Assembly: GCA_003151275.1 (NCBI GenBank)
Contig: PLXC01000042.1
Span: forward strand, 21,481-85,480
Direction: 5' to 3'
DNA: 64,000 bases
Source of the DNA: Candidatus Melainabacteria bacterium
GTDB lineage: Bacteria; Cyanobacteriota; Vampirovibrionia; Obscuribacterales; Obscuribacteraceae
Shown: positions 1 to 8,393 of the stretch, in pieces
How the letters are laid out: each line of letters opens with the position of its first letter
How positions within the stretch are numbered: position 1 is the stretch's first letter
The notes under the pieces: model-generated
The model's database searches: none
Told to the model about the DNA's origin: nothing
Seen by the model: only the letters and a program-made list of their open reading frames with translations
Made by a program: the position numbers and the translations under genes

Positions 1-452
1 TTGAGCGGCCAACCTATAACGGTTGTAAGAACAATTGCCGGCGCATAAATGGTCAGCCCGGCGCCAAGCCCGCGTTGTACGAGAAACAGCGCTGCACCAA
101 GCAAACGCGTTTTGCTGTCGAATCGTTTTCCCAGAAATTCGTACGCAGTATAGACATTGAGCTTGTGAAAAATCGGTAGGAAAAAAACTGCGATGATAAT
201 TAGGGCAAGGGGCACTCCGAAATAAATTTGCACGAAACTCAGCCCGTCAAGATACCCTTGCCCTGGGGTTGAGAGAAAAGTGATCGCGCTGGCTTGCGTC
301 GCCATCACTGAGAGTCCGATGGCGAACCACGGCGTATGCGCACTGCCTTTAAGGTAAGTATTCAAGTCACGGCGCTTCCGTGTATACCAGATGCCGTAAA
401 TCGCGATGCTAAGTATTGAACCTATGAGGACGAGGAAATCCAGCGCGTTCAT
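1..452 (-). CDS. Sodium:solute symporter (SSF family), N-terminal part, cut by the window edge
   Basis: Translating the minus strand from an ATG at 452 gives an open frame of 150 codons that runs off the left edge. It starts MNALDFLVLIGSILSIAIYG, a first membrane helix, followed by a short basic loop (YTRKRRDL) and a region with FAIGLSVMATQASAITFLSTPGQGY. Such SS-x-ATQ-x-SAITFL segments are typical of transmembrane segment 2 of SSF transporters (Na+-coupled uptake of sugars, amino acids or similar). More hydrophobic helices follow. The ATG overlaps the TGA of the 51-residue protein upstream (ATGA), so the two are probably translationally coupled. The substrate cannot be told from this part. 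Confidence 0.85.
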   Translation of the reverse strand, partial: MNALDFLVLIGSILSIAIYGIWYTRKRRDLNTYLKGSAHTPWFAIGLSVMATQASAITFLSTPGQGYLDGLSFVQIYFGVPLALIIIAVFFLPIFHKLNVYTAYEFLGKRFDSKTRLLGAALFLVQRGLGAGLTIYAPAIVLTTVIGWPL

Positions 453-604
453 GCACAGAACTCCGTCAAGGCAATGAGCAATATTAACCAGAGAATGAAA
501 CTGCCAATCACAAAAAGATACGTACCTTTCCATGTTTTTGGCCAAGGCAATCCGGTCATTTCTGATTCACTCACGAACAAATTTGCATCGGTGACGTCTT
601 TCAT
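449..604 (-). CDS. 51-residue single-helix membrane protein, probable symporter partner
   Basis: This short frame (ATG at 604, TGA at 451-449) encodes 51 residues. A polar N-terminus with the segment SEMTGLPWPKTWKGTYL leads into one strongly hydrophobic helix (about residues 30-47). It overlaps both neighbours by ATGA: its start overlaps the LmbE stop and its stop overlaps the symporter start. That tight packing is the main evidence that it is real. Small membrane partners are known for some SSF carriers (for example the YhdT-type protein encoded beside PanF), so a symporter subunit is the best inference. I do not recognise the family. Confidence 0.7.
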   Translation of the reverse strand: MKDVTDANLFVSESEMTGLPWPKTWKGTYLFVIGSFILWLILLIALTEFCA

Positions 605-3147
605 TTGCCTAAGGAAATAAGGTTGGCGAGCAGTCGATAAGCGCCGGGCACACCGGCGGGAAGCTGACGGAAAAAGGAAAGCCCAGTGTAAACAAAATAG
701 CCTTTGCCATATTGCGCGACGAGCAAGCCTCCCTCTTTCGGCGATTCGTCAGGATCATTAAAGGCAAGAATGGGAGTGAAGTGCTGATCCCATTTATTCG
801 GGAAATACAGTCCGCGCTCCTGCACCCAATTGTCGAAATCCGCGCTTGTAATTTTGTTCGGCGTGTTCAGTACGGCGTTTTGCGGCGCCAGAAAAGTGAC
901 TTTTGCCTTTTCGTCTGTAACACGGTCGCGAGAAAGCTGCAGGTCGTAAGGTGCAATTTCCTTCGCTTTCAAACCTTCTGAGTTGTTGTATTGGGCGATG
1001 ATGGTGCCACCATGATCGACGTAGGAAAAAAGTGTCGGCAATACCGTCGCAATGTTCTTTCGTACATTGAAGGCGCGCACTCCAATGACGATGGCATCGA
1101 ATTTATTCAGTTGTTCGGTTGTCAGATTTGCGTCATCCAAAATCGTCACGGCATATCCCATCTGTTGCAGGTTCTCAACCAGGTTGTCTCCTGCACCCGG
1201 CAGATAGCCAATGGCATGACCGCGCGTGGCGAGTTCAAAGCTTACTGCTTTCAACTCGGCCAGGGGTTGGAGTAATTGCTGCGGTATGTGCGGATAGTTG
1301 ATTACCTCGCGTTGATTGCGATAGCGCACACCGTTCATTTCGGCACTGGCAAAGATTTTCGCCGTTGCCGGCTGCGAGGGCGCGGTGATAGTGAATTTAA
1401 ACTGAGCCGATTGCCCGACTTCTGTTAAACGGAACGATTGTTTGAGAGGCACCACTTTCCAATCCGCGGGCGCCTCCAGTTGCAATGTACCGGATGAATT
1501 TGCGCGCGAGGCGGTGATTTCGACATGAATTGATCGCGAATTTTTCGGAGTCAATAAAGCGATCTGGGGAATGAAACGAAGCGAGACTGGCGGAATCACA
1601 TCCAATCGGCGACGGATCGGAGTTCCGGATAAATTAGTCGTGACTTGAAGCGGCTCATCTTGAATCACAAGCTTCTGTCCAGCTACTTCAAAAACATCTT
1701 CAATTGGAAACGATGGTGAGTTTTCCGCGTTGCCAATCAAGTGAGGATCGTCAATGCGAAACATTCCCGGTGTGCCTTCGGCGCGCAGCCAAAAGGGCTG
1801 CGTCAATGGAGTCGTAAGTGGTAACGTTTCAACTGAATTCCAAGCATTGGATTCATTGAGGCGCAGACCAATTCCTTTGCTGATTTCTTTTTTGATTTCC
1901 GGATAACGCACTGCGAGCCAGCCAACCGGAATGTGAGATTGAATAGTCGCTGAATGATAAAGCTTCATCGGTTCGCCAGGCACAACTTCGGCGTGCGAGA
2001 TTGTTGTTTCCACTTTGAGCCCAAGACACGCTTGCAAAATGTGATCGAGTTGCGCCTGTTTTTCTGTAACCACGGAATCATTATTATCGTTTGTCGCCAA
2101 CGTGGACAATGCGGCGCGCAACTTCAATAAGGCTGGCACACTAGCTGCGGTATCGTGAGGATTGAATTGTGTGATGATTTCATCGACTGACTTTTCGATG
2201 ACGCCGCCGCCGGAAACACGATTCCAAGTCGTGTCTATGCCGTCCAAAATATCATTGGTGGCAGGCGCACCATCCAAAAACTGGAACGATTCAATTCGCG
2301 CCCCACCATGCGCACCGGGAAAGTGAAAAGTATCGAAGCCTTGCGTTTTGTGCATGGCTCTGCTTTTCTCAGCGATGTCTGTGAACGCCTCGCCGGAAAC
2401 CGAATCTTTGCCTCCTGCGTCAATTTTCAAGGCGGTTATGCCGACAGCTTTGTCTTTTTGAAAGGTGGAGATATTCCAAAAAATCCGTTTAGGTTGCCAT
2501 GGTGCCAACCCTTGTTCGGGAAAAGCTTTTGCATCGCCGGCGAGTTTAAATGCTTCCAACGCCAAGACTGCTGAAGCTGTGTGGTGCCCGTGTGTTCCGC
2601 CAGGAACGGGCGAGAAGCGCGTGATCAAGACGTCCGGACGAAACTCACGGATGACACGTACGATGTCTGACAACACTTCCTGCTTATTCCAATTGTTCAA
2701 CGTTTCTTGATAACTTTTGGAGAAACCAAAATCAACAGCGCGGGAAAAAAACTGTTGCGCACCGTCTGTTCGCCGCGCAGCGAGCAATTCCTGCGTGCGC
2801 GCCACGCCCAATTTCGCACCGAAGTCGGGGCCGAGAACATTCTGCCCGCCATCACCGCGTGTTAGCGACAGGTATGCGGTGCGGTACGCCCGTCCTCTTG
2901 CAAGATACGTTAGCAGTTCCGTGTTCTCGTCATCTGGATGTGCAGCGATGTACAGGGCACTTCCCATTTGGCGAAAACTTTGAAGTTCATGAAGAATCGC
3001 CGACGGCGAATCGAGTTTCATTTCTGCTCCCGAAACCGAAACCGAAATGGAAAAAACTGCTGCTGCGCAAACCAGAATGCATGCGATTGCGCTTCGCCAT
3101 TTCTTGGAAAGTGGCGTCCTGAGTTTGGCAGCAGCAGACATTCTCAC
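601..3147 (-). CDS. Secreted PIG-L/LmbE-family deacetylase with large C-terminal extension
   Basis: 848 residues, far longer than stand-alone LmbE enzymes (about 230). A signal peptide (about residues 1-40, ending near VSVSGAE) is followed by the zinc deacetylase domain. Its metal and catalytic motif AHPDDE lies near residue 69, and the second metal motif THGHHTAS near residue 185. The remaining 550 residues include beta-sandwich-like stretches and a C-terminal domain with IVIGVRAFN and GGTIIAQYNN that resembles a class I glutamine amidotransferase-like fold. The family removes N-acetyl groups from sugar substrates; the substrate here is unknown. The start is GTG at 3147, overlapping the upstream TGA; ATG at 3141 is an alternative. 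The order DUF2911-LmbE-small protein-symporter suggests secreted hydrolysis coupled to uptake. Confidence 0.88.
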   Translation of the reverse strand: MRMSAAAKLRTPLSKKWRSAIACILVCAAAVFSISVSVSGAEMKLDSPSAILHELQSFRQMGSALYIAAHPDDENTELLTYLARGRAYRTAYLSLTRGDGGQNVLGPDFGAKLGVARTQELLAARRTDGAQQFFSRAVDFGFSKSYQETLNNWNKQEVLSDIVRVIREFRPDVLITRFSPVPGGTHGHHTASAVLALEAFKLAGDAKAFPEQGLAPWQPKRIFWNISTFQKDKAVGITALKIDAGGKDSVSGEAFTDIAEKSRAMHKTQGFDTFHFPGAHGGARIESFQFLDGAPATNDILDGIDTTWNRVSGGGVIEKSVDEIITQFNPHDTAASVPALLKLRAALSTLATNDNNDSVVTEKQAQLDHILQACLGLKVETTISHAEVVPGEPMKLYHSATIQSHIPVGWLAVRYPEIKKEISKGIGLRLNESNAWNSVETLPLTTPLTQPFWLRAEGTPGMFRIDDPHLIGNAENSPSFPIEDVFEVAGQKLVIQDEPLQVTTNLSGTPIRRRLDVIPPVSLRFIPQIALLTPKNSRSIHVEITASRANSSGTLQLEAPADWKVVPLKQSFRLTEVGQSAQFKFTITAPSQPATAKIFASAEMNGVRYRNQREVINYPHIPQQLLQPLAELKAVSFELATRGHAIGYLPGAGDNLVENLQQMGYAVTILDDANLTTEQLNKFDAIVIGVRAFNVRKNIATVLPTLFSYVDHGGTIIAQYNNSEGLKAKEIAPYDLQLSRDRVTDEKAKVTFLAPQNAVLNTPNKITSADFDNWVQERGLYFPNKWDQHFTPILAFNDPDESPKEGGLLVAQYGKGYFVYTGLSFFRQLPAGVPGAYRLLANLISLGK

Positions 3148-4001
3148 TTCAAACTGTTGATCAATTCTGCGTTCATTCTTATATATGCGCCATCATTGGC
3201 TTTCTCAGCCAGTTCAGTTGAATGCTTGGCGGCCGCTATTGCTCCTGCTTTATCGCCTTGCTTAGCGAGAATTTCGGCTTTCAAATAAACCATGAAAAAT
3301 GCATCACGCTCGGCAATAGCGGCGTCTACCCACTTGCTTGCTTTCTGCAAATCCTTTCCGTGGTTGTAATAGAACAGCGCTGATTGGAAGTACGGTTTCT
3401 TCTTTTCGTCTGACGCCATCACCGCTTCGATTTGCGAAACGAGTTTATTTGCGTAATCAACTTCCAACTTTATAGGCACTTGTGTTTTGTCCCAAGTTAG
3501 ATTGATGAACGAAGATTCGTCGCCGATTTTATCGAATTCAATCGTGAAGTTATCGATCGGTCGATCCAGCTTGATCGGCGTGGCCTTGAATCTAGCTACG
3601 TCCGCTTTTTCGTCGTATTTATAAGCGCCCCAGTCTTCAGCTCCCTTATTGATGATAATTGTCCATTCGTCTTTGCCGGGAATCGTGAGAAAGGCGTAGG
3701 TGCCAGCAGCGATTTCTGTTCCGTTCAACTTTACAGGCGTGCTCAAAATTATTTTGGTCGCCTGATTTGCACCTGTGCGCCACACCTTTCCATAAGGAAC
3801 CACGACACCAAAAATTTCGCGGCCTTTTACGCCAGGTCGCGAATAGTCGAATGCGATGTCAGTCAAGCCGACGCGCTGTTTCAACGTGCAACCCGGACTT
3901 GCCGCAGGAAATTCAATCTTCGGTGTTTGCGCCAGCGCACTGGCAGCAGATATAAATCCGCCAGCGAGTGCAAAAAGCAAAGTAAATGTTTTGAGATTCA
4001 T
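3144..4001 (-). CDS. DUF2911 domain secreted protein
   Basis: 285 residues from the ATG at 4001, chosen because it gives a compact signal peptide (MNLKTFTLLFALAGGF ending ASALAQ) with GGAC upstream. The frame stays open to 4169, but that extension is basic and unlike a leader. The DUF2911 region shows the characteristic DYSRPGVKGREIFG, VPYGKVWRTGANQATKI and AGTYAFLTIPGKDEW segments. The C-terminal 90 residues look like a TPR hairpin (YYNHGKDLQKASKWVDAAI). DUF2911 has no defined activity. It is first in the four-gene minus-strand operon and its stop overlaps the next start. Confidence 0.85.
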   Translation of the reverse strand: MNLKTFTLLFALAGGFISAASALAQTPKIEFPAASPGCTLKQRVGLTDIAFDYSRPGVKGREIFGVVVPYGKVWRTGANQATKIILSTPVKLNGTEIAAGTYAFLTIPGKDEWTIIINKGAEDWGAYKYDEKADVARFKATPIKLDRPIDNFTIEFDKIGDESSFINLTWDKTQVPIKLEVDYANKLVSQIEAVMASDEKKKPYFQSALFYYNHGKDLQKASKWVDAAIAERDAFFMVYLKAEILAKQGDKAGAIAAAKHSTELAEKANDGAYIRMNAELINSLK

Positions 4002-4541
4002 ATATGTGTCCATTTGACCGATAACCAGCTTATTTTTGCATGCTGGCAGGCGCAAACACCATTTAAAGTGACAGTTGCAATATAGTGACATCAAATGATT
4101 TGAAAGATGCTCTGTGCTTGGCATTACGAGAGCCGGTAACCGGGAAGACACTAGCCTCCAGAACAGCATATGGCGCTGATTTGGTTACCAACACTCAACA
4201 GATTCTGGACCCGCTCATGTTTGGCATAACTTATTGAATTAAATTCTCCATCCAGTCTCGCTCGATAAATGCGACATCCTACGGTATTCAAGTAGTGTGG
4301 TGTATGAAGGCAAACCTGGCGAATCGGCTACCGATCCGAAAAACGGGATTCAAAAACGGAAAGCAAGCTAGCATGCTTTCCATTGTTAATTTTAAGCGGC
4401 ACCCTAATTCCATCTTCCTATCCAAGCGGCTCATCAACCGTCAATGCGGTTCTCATAAGTGCCTCTAATGGCTCGATCATCAAAGAAGTAGAAGCCAAAA
4501 CAATCTTACCTGAACTGCGGGAAAGATAAAAAGTGCAATGA
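4002..4541. other. Intergenic region upstream of the DUF2911 operon
   Basis: No convincing gene. A plus-strand frame is open from about 4311 to a TAA near 4528, but it has no good start or ribosome-binding site. The region should contain the promoter of the DUF2911 operon and the terminator of the kinase that ends at 4542. Confidence 0.5.
4345..4381 (-). terminator. Probable intrinsic terminator of the Ser/Thr kinase
   Basis: An 8-bp perfect stem (GGAAAGCA at 4358-4365 with TGCTTTCC at 4374-4381, 8-nt loop) is followed on the minus strand by CGTTTTTG. It lies 160 bases beyond the stop of the minus-strand kinase. Confidence 0.5.
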
Positions 4542-6662
4542 CTAAAATTCTCGGATGCCTCTGCCCAAGTGGCGGTGCCGTGGTCGGGCTTGTGGTGCTC
4601 GTGACAGTGGATCTAATTGGATGTGTTCCACCACCTGCCGAAGCGGACCCGATTTCAATCGCCTTTCGATAGCCAATTGAGTACGTTCTGCTGCCAACTG
4701 TTTGTATTCGGGATCATTTGTCGAACCTTGCCATGCTTTTAAGGCAAGTTCATAGAAATCGGCGGCCCAAGAATTGAATAAATCCATATTTGCCCCACTA
4801 GATTGCCTAGCTACAAGCCGACTGCTTCTCGCCATAGGCTTCCAGACGGATACCGGATTTTCCATTTTCTCGACCATCGGCACCACCTGCTTACCTCTTT
4901 TGCTGAAAATTTCTAACGCTGTGTCCAAGTACGGTTTGACTTGAGACTCGTTTTGGCTAGCCATCAAGCACCCAAGAATCCGAGAATAGGTTGGAAACAA
5001 ATGTGGATCTCCTGAACCGTAAACGCTTTGCTCATTGCTCAAACATTTTTGAAGGAGCGACATGGCCACGCCATAATGTGCCTGTTTAAGCTCTTTGGTT
5101 GCCTGTTTCTTATCCTCGACAGCTCGATCAAGAATTTCTTTTCTAATTAATTGAGGTGACTTATGTGGCGGCGATTGGCGAGTCAGGCTGCTATCCAGAG
5201 CTGTGTGCTTTGGTGTTAAGGTGGCCTTAATTGTTGAAGCTGGATGGGCTGCAGGCGTGACCGAGTACACCACCCCTGGTGCCGTATTCGTTGATACTAG
5301 ATGCGATGATGATGAACTAGCTGGGGCAGTCGCTGCCACTAAGTGCGATGGCGTATTGGATCCAGAAGGCGCTGCCACTAAACGTGATGGCGTGCTAAGA
5401 GTAGTTTGGTGCGGATCATTTTGCAAAGCGTCGGTCTTACTATTGCCACTCGGGTTCTGTGGTTTGCTCTCGCTCTTTTTTTGGTTTAGCAAGGCAAATA
5501 CACCTGCGCTGATCGCAATTGCGGCCAGGATCGAAATGCCGATTAATTTAGGAGCGAAATCAGTTCTGCTTCTATCCTTTTTGGGAAGGGGAATAGAATA
5601 TGCCCGTGTAGCAGTTTTTCCGGCGCTAGCTTGTTCGCTCCCGCCCGGTGCGTGCGGCGCAGGCGTAAGGGAGCCTTTATCCTTCGCTGGGCGGGATATT
5701 TCAATCGTGTGTGACAGTTCTTCGCCAACGGGTCTTTGCACAGCTCCCTTGCCGTGATTGTCCTTACCTGTTACTTTCGTGGTGCCACCATCTGCAGATT
5801 TGCTCGGAAGGTTGCGCATATAAATTGCGTCGGATATTTCGTTTCGCAGCTCGGACATCGATTGCTGCCGAGATTCGGCATCCTTCTCTAGCGCTTTTAA
5901 AATCACCTGTTCCAACGCTGGTGGCAAATTGAGATCCGGGGCGCTCACACAAAATGGTTGTGGTGGTTCGGACATATGCTTGTAGAGCGTATTTAGGGTG
6001 CTGTCTCCTTTCAGTGGAACCTGTCCAGTCAAAGCTGCATACATCACGCAACCAAGCGAATACACATCAGATCGATAGTCGAGTTCTGCGCCGCGACATT
6101 GTTCAGGACTCATGAATAATGGAGTTCCCATGACCATTCCGCTCTTGGTCAAATTTTGCTCAGATTCTTGCGCAGTCAATTTAGCCAGACCGAAATCGAC
6201 TATTTTTGCTACTCTGTGGTCGCTGTCTTTGTCAACAAGCATGATGTTGCTTGGCTTGATGTCGCGATGAACGATGCCTCTCTTATGGGCATGTTGCAAG
6301 CCGTCGCAAATCTGACTGAATATTTGCAAAAATTGCTCTAGTTCAATCCGACCTTCAAGCTTGAGGACATCGTCAAGACTTTTGCCGCCTAAGTACTCCA
6401 TGACAAGATAGGCATGCCCCGCTGCGCTGCGTCCAAAATCGTGAATGGTGATGATGTTTGGGTGTTCTAGCGCTGCCGCAGCACGGGCTTCTTGTTCAAA
6501 CCTGAGAAAGCTCAAATCGTTAGGCACCACCGACGACATTAGCATTTTAATGGCAACCAGCTTATCCATATGCGTCTGTTTGGCTTTGTAGACCACGCCG
6601 GCGCCACCCTTGCCGAGAACAGATAAAATCTGGAAACGGCCCTCAAACATCTGACCGATCAT
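4542..6662 (-). CDS. Transmembrane Ser/Thr protein kinase (Hanks type)
   Basis: 706 residues. The kinase domain covers about residues 10-275: glycine loop GKGGAG (17-22), ATP lysine in VAIKM (Lys39), catalytic HRDIKPSN (Asp134), DFG (156-158) and MSPEQ in the activation segment, so all catalytic residues are present. A linker rich in Ser, Thr and Pro leads to one membrane helix (about 373-393). Outside the membrane comes a low-complexity stretch in which S-x-LVA repeats three times, then a helical domain with TPR-like spacing (KELKQAHYGVAMSLLQKCL). The plan is that of PknB-like sensors, with the kinase in the cytoplasm and the repeats outside. The start is ATG 6662; ATG 6650 is also possible. 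Targets are unknown. Confidence 0.9.
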   Translation of the reverse strand: MIGQMFEGRFQILSVLGKGGAGVVYKAKQTHMDKLVAIKMLMSSVVPNDLSFLRFEQEARAAAALEHPNIITIHDFGRSAAGHAYLVMEYLGGKSLDDVLKLEGRIELEQFLQIFSQICDGLQHAHKRGIVHRDIKPSNIMLVDKDSDHRVAKIVDFGLAKLTAQESEQNLTKSGMVMGTPLFMSPEQCRGAELDYRSDVYSLGCVMYAALTGQVPLKGDSTLNTLYKHMSEPPQPFCVSAPDLNLPPALEQVILKALEKDAESRQQSMSELRNEISDAIYMRNLPSKSADGGTTKVTGKDNHGKGAVQRPVGEELSHTIEISRPAKDKGSLTPAPHAPGGSEQASAGKTATRAYSIPLPKKDRSRTDFAPKLIGISILAAIAISAGVFALLNQKKSESKPQNPSGNSKTDALQNDPHQTTLSTPSRLVAAPSGSNTPSHLVAATAPASSSSSHLVSTNTAPGVVYSVTPAAHPASTIKATLTPKHTALDSSLTRQSPPHKSPQLIRKEILDRAVEDKKQATKELKQAHYGVAMSLLQKCLSNEQSVYGSGDPHLFPTYSRILGCLMASQNESQVKPYLDTALEIFSKRGKQVVPMVEKMENPVSVWKPMARSSRLVARQSSGANMDLFNSWAADFYELALKAWQGSTNDPEYKQLAAERTQLAIERRLKSGPLRQVVEHIQLDPLSRAPQARPRHRHLGRGIREF

Positions 6663-6767
6663 CAGATCATCTTGTTCGATCGAATCTTGGAAATCAGACA
6701 GGGCATCTACCTCTATGTGATTTGCTGACGTTAAAATTGAATTGCTGGATCTTAGGAACCTTGCATC

Positions 6768-6773
6768 ATTATA
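6768..6773 (-). promoter_or_regulatory. Possible -10 box of the kinase promoter
   Basis: A perfect TATAAT on the minus strand lies about 105 bases upstream of the kinase start. No clear -35 hexamer is seen at normal spacing. Confidence 0.3.
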
Positions 6774-6885
6774 GTTACCGAATGGTACTCATGCTTGCGC
6801 CATTGTTCTCTAACGGCATTTATTCACAAACGATGGCTTTTCATGAGGATATTATTTAATTGCTGCGCCTTTTAAGGGTGGGTTA

Positions 6886-7668
6886 ATGCTTGGATCTTTG
6901 GTAGTTTTAATCGCGTTGAGTTTAGTAGGCTTGGCGTTGGCTATTGGTGGGCTCTGGGTAGTCCGGCATTTTGTAGACCATCAGACGCTTATGACGCATC
7001 ACGATGTATCCGGCTACATGCTTTCCATCGTGGGAACGCTTTATGCTGTGGTCCTTGGACTGATAGTGGTTGGCTCATTAACCCGTTTCCAACAAGCGCG
7101 TCTTAATGTAGAGAATGAAGCTAATACACTGCACGATATCTTTCACCTGGCGCAAGGACTACCCAAGGACATTCAAGTGAAGATTCGTTCTGATTGTCGT
7201 TCCTATGCCGGATATGTTGTCAATGAGGAATGGCAAGCAATGGAATTAGGCGGACAGAGCGAAAACGCTCACGTCGTTATGTCTGACTTTTGGAATCGAA
7301 TTACAACATTAAAGCCCGTGGATGGCGGACAAGGGAATGTTCAGTCAGCTCTGCTCAGCCAACTCGATGAATTAGGCGACTGTCGGCATACTCGTTTGCT
7401 AGACGCCAAGCCGGAATTCGATCCTTACATCTGGGCCGCCATAATCTCTGGCGGCGTCATCTTGATTGTCTTCACTTATTTCTTTGGCGTGGAAAAGTTT
7501 GCTGTGCAAGCCTTGATGACAGGTCTGGTTACCATTGTGCTGGCAATTAATTGGATCATCATTGCCTTGTTCGGCTACCCATATTCAGGTGACGTGAAGG
7601 TGTCTTCGGACGCCTTCTCGTCTGTCAGTCGTCACTTCGATCAGGAAGTTAAGCGGATCGGTTACTGA
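6886..7668 (+). CDS. DUF4239 (bestrophin-like) integral membrane protein
   Basis: 260 residues with an AAGGGTGGG sequence just before the ATG. Two N-terminal helices (about residues 5-27 and 47-66, with GTLYAVVLGLIVV) are followed by a soluble region containing ENEANTLHDIF and RSDCRSYAGYVVNEEW. Two more helices follow near the C-terminus (about 182-202 and 208-230). This 2+2 helix layout and the GTLYAVVLG and VENEAN signatures match DUF4239, a family distantly related to bestrophin channels. A channel role is inference. It stands alone on the plus strand, divergent from the kinase upstream. Confidence 0.8.
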   Translation: MLGSLVVLIALSLVGLALAIGGLWVVRHFVDHQTLMTHHDVSGYMLSIVGTLYAVVLGLIVVGSLTRFQQARLNVENEANTLHDIFHLAQGLPKDIQVKIRSDCRSYAGYVVNEEWQAMELGGQSENAHVVMSDFWNRITTLKPVDGGQGNVQSALLSQLDELGDCRHTRLLDAKPEFDPYIWAAIISGGVILIVFTYFFGVEKFAVQALMTGLVTIVLAINWIIIALFGYPYSGDVKVSSDAFSSVSRHFDQEVKRIGY

Positions 7669-7853
7669 GGGCATAGAAATCGGCGAAGCGCCTAGCCTGC
7701 CCGGTTTGATCTTGCCGAAGTTTATGTAACACGGTAGTAACGCAGGGCAATTTATTATGTTCATGTTGGCGGAAGTCCCTAATTCCTGACACCAACCGAA
7801 GTCGGCTCCAAGCCGCCCCCAGTGGCGCGTCTGTGCTCACAGGAGTAGTGAAC

Positions 7854-8270
7854 ATGAACAATGATCTTTCATTTCTAGATTCTCTTTCTATCGAAAACAG
7901 CAATGCAATGGCGGCAGCTTGGTGCCCTCCGGCAAATTGGGAAGACGTTCTTCGCGGTGAGAAACTGGCCACTAATGACGTTTACAGAAATGACATCAAT
8001 GGTGAGCGCTTGATCATGGAAAATGGCGACAGCTTGAAGATTAACAGAGGCGGCAAGATGCACCTTTCAATTACCGATGCCTGCCCAAGTATTGATGCTT
8101 CCAAAGATGGTGCCTTTAGGGTTACCTATCCAAATGGTGACAAGATTTTCTTTGACGCGAAAGGTTTGCAATCAATCGTTCGCGGTCAACAGATGGTCAC
8201 CTTCTTCAACGGCGTACCTTCGTCCGCATCCGGTTCGTGGCTTCCAAACCAGCGCCGTGTCCTCAATTAA
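7854..8270 (+). CDS. Hypothetical protein, 138 residues
   Basis: The start is ATG 7854, fixed by AGGAG at 7841-7845 with an 8-base spacer; the frame is open six codons further upstream. The protein is soluble, with no signal or membrane segment. The middle is rich in beta-hairpin-like pieces with Asn-Gly turns (ENGDSLKINRGGKMHLS, TYPNGDKIFFDAKG). I do not recognise the family. Codon use resembles the neighbours, and the good ribosome-binding site supports a real gene. Confidence 0.7.
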   Translation: MNNDLSFLDSLSIENSNAMAAAWCPPANWEDVLRGEKLATNDVYRNDINGERLIMENGDSLKINRGGKMHLSITDACPSIDASKDGAFRVTYPNGDKIFFDAKGLQSIVRGQQMVTFFNGVPSSASGSWLPNQRRVLN

Positions 8271-8393
8271 CTCTAGTTGGTTAAGGCAATAATGGCATTC
8301 CAGGTTCTATTAGTCACGGGAAAAGCCTCTATATTTCGTAAATTGTTTACAACTTAGGCACCAGATATAGTGGCATAGATGTTTACTTTTTGT

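Noticed and set aside
4311..4530. Plus-strand open frame ending in TAA near 4528
   Set aside because: Only a TTG as possible start, no ribosome-binding site, and a terminator hairpin lies inside it.
5203..5757. 184-codon plus-strand frame opposite the first kinase
   Set aside because: It lies wholly antisense to a kinase gene with intact motifs; its composition mirrors the kinase linker, so it is a shadow.
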